DNA from: JAAFIP01 sp963775085
GTDB lineage: Bacteria > Pseudomonadota > Gammaproteobacteria > Burkholderiales > Burkholderiaceae_C
Direction of reading: 5' to 3'
NCBI GenBank assembly: GCA_963775085.1
Contig: CAVZHO010000002.1
Coordinates: 372,001 to 436,000 of the forward strand
Length of the DNA: 64,000 bases
Positions 60,755-64,000 of the stretch are shown here, in pieces. Each line of letters begins with the position of its first letter. Within the stretch, counting starts at the first letter, position 1. The notes beneath the pieces are model-generated. The model was not told the origin of the DNA. It did no database searches and was given only the letters and a program-made list of their open reading frames with translations. The translations under genes were made by a program, and so were the position numbers.

Positions 60755-61473
60755 AGACCCCTCAAGTATTGAAGCTGCAACAGTCCGCAGCCAGAGTGGC
60801 AGTGTTGACCGCCATGGCCATGGCATTCGCACTTTCAACTTTGGTGTCCCCCGTGCTGGCCCAAGAGGTATGCAAGGTGCTCGATGAGGACTTTAAGGAA
60901 GGCCGCTATCTGGGCCCGTGCAAAGCGGGTCTGGCCGAGGGGTTTGGCACCGTGGTGCCCCTGGTTGCTGGCGGAACCCGCTTTGAGGGCGACTTCATCG
61001 CCGGTGTGCGCCAGGGTAAGGGGCGCATCACCTTTTTTAATGGCGATGTCTACGATGGCCAGTGGCAGGACGACAAGCGCTGGGGCTACGGCGTATATAC
61101 CTACGGTGCGGGCTCGCCGTCGGACGGGGACCGCTACGAGGGCGAGTGGATGGCTGACAATATGCACGGCAAAGGCACTTACCAATGGCGCATTGGCGAT
61201 AGCTATAGTGGGCTTTGGCGTGAGGGGCTGCAGGCAGGCAGTGCCACGGGTTGGCAGATGCGCCGCGCCGCCTATCTGAAAGCATTTTTACTGGAGCTTC
61301 CGAAAACCCAGTCGCATGTGTGTGCGGCCTCCCGTGCGCCGGGAGACCCCTTAAGCCAAGCTACTGGGTATGTCCGGTCAAATTCGGGGGACCGTATTTT
61401 GGTGGAGCCCGTTGCGGGTGGCGTGGCGCAATGGCATGTAGTGTCTTTCTGGCGGCCGTGCGTCAAAAAATAG
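60751..61473 (+). CDS. Exported MORN-repeat protein
   Basis: 240 residues. A signal peptide (VAVLTAMAMAFALSTLVSPVLAQ) is followed by MORN-type repeats: 'FEGDFIAGVRQGKGRITF', 'YDGQWQDDKRWGYGVYTY', 'YEGEWMADNMHGKGTYQW' and 'YSGLWREGLQ'. MORN repeats form an extended beta-meander. The C-terminal 60 residues contain two Cys and are not recognised. It starts inside the yjbH stop (ATGA overlap), so the two are translationally coupled and probably act in the same exopolysaccharide process. Confidence 0.83.
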   Translation: MKTPQVLKLQQSAARVAVLTAMAMAFALSTLVSPVLAQEVCKVLDEDFKEGRYLGPCKAGLAEGFGTVVPLVAGGTRFEGDFIAGVRQGKGRITFFNGDVYDGQWQDDKRWGYGVYTYGAGSPSDGDRYEGEWMADNMHGKGTYQWRIGDSYSGLWREGLQAGSATGWQMRRAAYLKAFLLELPKTQSHVCAASRAPGDPLSQATGYVRSNSGDRILVEPVAGGVAQWHVVSFWRPCVKK

Positions 61474-61484
61474 TTAACCTTGTG

Positions 61485-61553
61485 GTGCCATTGTTGAGTT
61501 AACTTCACCGATGCCCTAATGGCACAGGGCCCCTGCGCAATGCCGGTGCCATT
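61485..61553 (+). promoter_or_regulatory. Alternative hairpins in the dnaX leader
   Basis: GTGCCATT (61485-61492), AATGGCAC (61518-61525) and GTGCCATT again (61546-61553). The middle copy can pair with either outer copy, giving two exclusive stems with loops of 25 and 20 bases. The segment lies between the MORN stop and dnaX. Whether transcripts include it is unknown. Confidence 0.3.
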
Positions 61554-61589
61554 GCAAAGCCACCCCACGCACTACACTAGAATCAGCGC

Positions 61590-63473
61590 ATGTCTTACTT
61601 GGTGCTCGCCCGCAAATACCGCCCTAAATCCTTTACCGAGATGGTGGGGCAAGAGCATGTGGTGCAGGCTTTGAGCAACGCGCTGACCACGCAGCGCCTG
61701 CACCATGCCTATCTGTTTACCGGCACGCGCGGCGTGGGCAAAACCACCGTGTCGCGTATTCTGGCCAAGTCGCTCAACTGCCTGGGCACCGACGGGCAGG
61801 GCGGTATCACTGCCAGCCCATGTGGTGTGTGCGCAGCCTGCTCCGCCATTGATAGCGGGCGGTTTATTGACTACACCGAACTGGACGCCGCCAGCAACCG
61901 GGGCGTGGACGAGGTGCAGCAACTGCTGGAGCAGGCGGTGTACAAGCCAGTGCAGGGGCGCTTTAAGGTCTTCATGATCGACGAAGTGCACATGCTGACC
62001 AACACCGCGTTCAACGCCATGCTGAAAACGCTGGAAGAGCCGCCGGAGTACCTCAAGTTTGTCCTGGCCACCACCGATCCGCAAAAGGTGCCCGTCACTG
62101 TGCTGTCGCGCTGCCTGCAGTTCAACCTGCGGCCAATGGCCCCCGAGACGATTTACGAGCACCTGCAAAAGGTGCTGGCGCTGGAGACGGTCACCAGCGA
62201 TGACCCTTCCCTGCGTCTGCTGTCGCGCGCCGCCCGCGGCTCCATGCGCGACGCGCTGAGCCTGACCGACCAGGCGATTGCCTTTGGCAACGGCGTGCTG
62301 GCCGAGGCTAATGTGCGCCAGATGCTGGGCGCGGTAGACCGCAGCTATGTATTTCGCCTGATTGAGGCGCTGGCGCAAGGTGACGGCAAGGCGGTCATCG
62401 ACACCTCAGAAAACCTGCGTATCAACGGCCTGAGCGCCGCCAGCACGCTGGAGGACATGGCCAGCGTGCTGCAACGCATGGCCGTGGTGCACAGCGTGCC
62501 CGATGCCTACGATAGCACCGACAGCGACGCGGTAGAGACCGCGCGTTTGGCGGGGCTCATGCCTGAGGACGAGACGCAACTCCTGTACAGCCTGTGTATC
62601 CACGGCCGCGCCGAGCTGGGCCTGGCACCCGACGAATACGCGGGCTTGACGATGACATTGCTGCGGCTGCTGGCCTTCAAGCCCAAGGGGTTTAAGCCAG
62701 CGAACCTGAGCCACCCGGTCAGCAACCAGGCAAGCCCGGGCGTTGCACCAACTGCTTCTATGAGCGCACCCACACCAGTCGCCGCCACCCCCCATCAGCC
62801 TGCAGCTACCGCGCTGGCAAACCCTGCAGAACCAGTGGAAAAAAAAAGCCTGAATTTAGCCCCTCAGCTTAGCGTGCCCGGCACGCCGCAATCGGGCACA
62901 TTCACCGTTACGGCCAGTTCAGCCGCTGCTTTGCCTGTGGTTGATCTGGGTGCTGAGGATTTGGAGCAAAATATGCCCGTAGTCCTTGTCGCTGGGACGC
63001 AAGCAGCTAGCAAATATATAGCAATCCCCATCCGCGAGCAGAGCCCACCCAGCTTGCGCACCGAGCAGCGTGTGCAGCCCGTGGCGGCTGACAAGGTACA
63101 CCAGGCCTGGGTGGCCAACGTGCAGCAGATGCTGGACGCCGAGAGCATCAACGCCCTGGTGCGCGAGCTGGCGGTGCAAAGCCAGTGCGTGGAGCAGGGC
63201 GCGCAGCACCTCACGCTGCGGGTAGAGCAGGCCTCGCTCAAAAGCGACGCGGCCCGCGATAAATTGCAAATCGCTTTTGCTGCCTTGGGCCGCAGCGAGG
63301 TGCTGACTATCGAACAAGGCCCGGTCACCGACTCGTGGGCCAAGCGCAACCAGGCCAAACTGGCCGCCCGCCAGCAGGCCGCCGAGGCGCTGATCCTGAA
63401 CGACCCGATGGTGCAAGACCTGCAAGCCCACTGGGGTGCGAAAATCGTGCCTGGCAGCATCAAAGCCTTGTAA
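61590..63473 (+). CDS. dnaX: DNA polymerase III gamma/tau subunit
   Basis: 627 residues (tau length). The clamp-loader ATPase shows VLARKYRPKSF, Walker A GTRGVGKTTVSRIL, the zinc site C..CGVCAAC, the Walker B region FMIDEVHML and sensor 'LATTDPQKVP'. The C-terminal 'VHQAWVANVQQMLDAESINAL' matches tau domain V. A run of nine A (62839-62847, codons 417-419) is followed at once by stops in both other frames, which would give a gamma-like product of 420-427 residues. One repeat-family copy sits in frame in the linker (62966-63022). ybaB and recR follow as in most bacteria. Confidence 0.96.
   Translation: MSYLVLARKYRPKSFTEMVGQEHVVQALSNALTTQRLHHAYLFTGTRGVGKTTVSRILAKSLNCLGTDGQGGITASPCGVCAACSAIDSGRFIDYTELDAASNRGVDEVQQLLEQAVYKPVQGRFKVFMIDEVHMLTNTAFNAMLKTLEEPPEYLKFVLATTDPQKVPVTVLSRCLQFNLRPMAPETIYEHLQKVLALETVTSDDPSLRLLSRAARGSMRDALSLTDQAIAFGNGVLAEANVRQMLGAVDRSYVFRLIEALAQGDGKAVIDTSENLRINGLSAASTLEDMASVLQRMAVVHSVPDAYDSTDSDAVETARLAGLMPEDETQLLYSLCIHGRAELGLAPDEYAGLTMTLLRLLAFKPKGFKPANLSHPVSNQASPGVAPTASMSAPTPVAATPHQPAATALANPAEPVEKKSLNLAPQLSVPGTPQSGTFTVTASSAAALPVVDLGAEDLEQNMPVVLVAGTQAASKYIAIPIREQSPPSLRTEQRVQPVAADKVHQAWVANVQQMLDAESINALVRELAVQSQCVEQGAQHLTLRVEQASLKSDAARDKLQIAFAALGRSEVLTIEQGPVTDSWAKRNQAKLAARQQAAEALILNDPMVQDLQAHWGAKIVPGSIKAL
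62839..62847 (+). other. A9 slippery run in dnaX (probable gamma/tau switch)
   Basis: Read as GAA AAA AAA AGC. After a -1 slip the frame reads eight codons (AAG CCT GAA TTT ... GCT) and stops at TAG 62870-62872; after a +1 slip it stops one codon later at TGA. A GTGCCCG/CGGGCAC stem (62874-62880 and 62893-62899) lies just downstream. E. coli dnaX uses A AAA AAG at the same relative place. Confidence 0.65.
62966..63022 (-). repeat. Interspersed ~57-base repeat copy inside dnaX
   Basis: Read on the minus strand it begins GCTATATATTTGCTAGCTGC and continues TTGCGTCCCAGCGACAAGGA and CTACGGGCATATTTTGC. It is 45/57 identical to the copy at 3187-3243. It encodes 'MPVVLVAGTQAASKYIAIP' in the variable tau linker. 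Confidence 0.7.
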
Positions 63474-63508
63474 TTCATCTATTTGTATTTAACCCAAAGG
63501 AATCCACC

Positions 63509-63841
63509 ATGTTCAACAAAGGACAACTCGCCGGCCTGATGAAGCAAGCCCAGGCCATGCAGGACAACATGAAAAAAGCCCAGGAAGAGTTGGGCTTGCT
63601 AGAGGTCACCGGCGAGTCCGGCGCAGGCCTGGTCAAAGTCACCATGACCTGCAAGCATGATGTGAAGCGCGTGCAGATTGACCCGAGCCTGCTGGCGGAC
63701 GACAAAGACATGCTGGAAGACCTGGTTGCCGCCGCGTTTAACGCTGCGGTGAACAAAGCCGAGTCAGTCAGCGGCGAGAAAATGGCCAAGATCAGCGCCG
63801 GGATGCCGAGTCTGCCTGGTGGCATGAAGATGCCTTTCTGA
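63509..63841 (+). CDS. ybaB: YbaB/EbfC-family nucleoid-associated protein
   Basis: 110 residues. It starts MFNKGQLAGLMKQAQAMQDNMKKAQEEL, the long amphipathic helix of the family, and ends 'SAGMPSLPGGMKMPF'. YbaB binds DNA as a dimer and is encoded between dnaX and recR in most bacteria, as here. The ATG at 63509 follows AAAGGA at 7-8 bases. The longer frame from 63335 lies within dnaX and is not used. Confidence 0.95.
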   Translation: MFNKGQLAGLMKQAQAMQDNMKKAQEELGLLEVTGESGAGLVKVTMTCKHDVKRVQIDPSLLADDKDMLEDLVAAAFNAAVNKAESVSGEKMAKISAGMPSLPGGMKMPF

Positions 63842-63898
63842 AATCTGGCTTGACAGTCCGCTGCCGCGTAGCGGCAAGTCCTGTCCTCAACTGATTCG

Positions 63899-64000
63899 AT
63901 GTCCGACACCCACAATCTCTCCAGCCTCATCGATGCCCTGCGCCGCCTGCCCGGCGTGGGTGCCAAGTCGGCTGCGCGCATGGCGTTTCATCTGTTGCAG
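63899..64000 (+). CDS. recR: Recombination protein RecR (partial, 5' end)
   Basis: The window ends 34 codons into the gene. MSDTHNLSSLIDALRRLPGVGAKSAARMAFHLLQ matches the helix-hairpin-helix region that opens RecR, which works with RecF and RecO in gap repair. The position after ybaB confirms it. A small GCCGC/GCGGC inverted repeat (about 63861-63873) lies in the 57-base gap before it. Confidence 0.93.
   Translation, partial: MSDTHNLSSLIDALRRLPGVGAKSAARMAFHLLQ

Noticed and set aside
61474..61589. Small SRP RNA (ffs) upstream of dnaX, as in some proteobacteria
   Set aside because: The conserved GGAAG/AGCAG loop sequences of 4.5S RNA are absent; only short inverted blocks are seen.
1..64000. 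tRNA, rRNA, insertion sequences and prophage genes
   Set aside because: No cloverleaf-like sequence, transposase, integrase or phage structural gene was recognised by reading; a tool scan could still find a tRNA missed by eye.

Overview
This window looks like a chromosomal segment of a betaproteobacterium of the order Burkholderiales, most likely a Comamonadaceae (Rhodoferax/Polaromonas-like) organism. The evidence is gene content: paired BPSS1780-family membrane proteins, a fructosamine-kinase-type homoserine kinase (ThrB) beside polA, and dnaX-ybaB-recR synteny. A short interspersed repeat built around GCTAC..ATAGCTGCT also resembles repeats I remember from that family. The assignment is inferred from the sequence, not from a database search.

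Layout. 0-2 kb: the end of a ParE-type toxin-antitoxin pair and a Fic AMP-transferase with repeated boxes in its promoter. 2.1-8.6 kb: metabolic and transport genes (FAD oxidoreductase, isocitrate lyase/PEP mutase-family enzyme, msrA, a VapBC-like pair, a LolD/FtsX-like ABC exporter with a DUF3299-like protein). Four of these genes carry a single-base frameshift, always one extra base. 8.7-13.2 kb: uvrD, a free-standing PilJ-like sensor domain and a TPR protein. 13.2-21.1 kb: a decayed tandem duplication of FecR / (SLBB) / BPSS1780 / thrB, with a large SLBB polysaccharide-export protein in the intact right copy. 21.2-24.1 kb: polA.

24.1-44.9 kb is a surface-polysaccharide locus read rightward. 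It opens with a NusG/RfaH-like antiterminator and an ops-like element. It then encodes an initiating WecA-like transferase, a 5'-truncated SLBB gene, Wzz, a beta-helix protein, Wzx, and a pseudaminic-acid-type pathway (PseC, an SpsF cytidylyltransferase/aldo-keto reductase fusion, an SDR, PseG, PseH, PseI). A glycosyltransferase, Wzy, the UDP-L-FucNAc pathway (CapE, CapF, CapG) and a final glycosyltransferase follow. No separate pseB is present, and CapE could supply its product. The predicted polymer contains a nonulosonic acid and L-FucNAc.

45.0-57.7 kb reads leftward. It encodes a Tat-type multicopper oxidase, a SCO1 copper chaperone and, 1 kb further on, a 3074-residue secreted animal-haem-peroxidase/cadherin-like/RTX protein. 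This set resembles machinery proposed for bacterial Mn(II) or phenol oxidation. 58.3-61.5 kb holds a YjbE-like small protein, YjbH and a MORN protein, an accessory exopolysaccharide group with a strong terminator directly before yjbH. 61.6-64 kb holds dnaX, with an A9 slippery run placed as expected for gamma/tau production, then ybaB and the start of recR.
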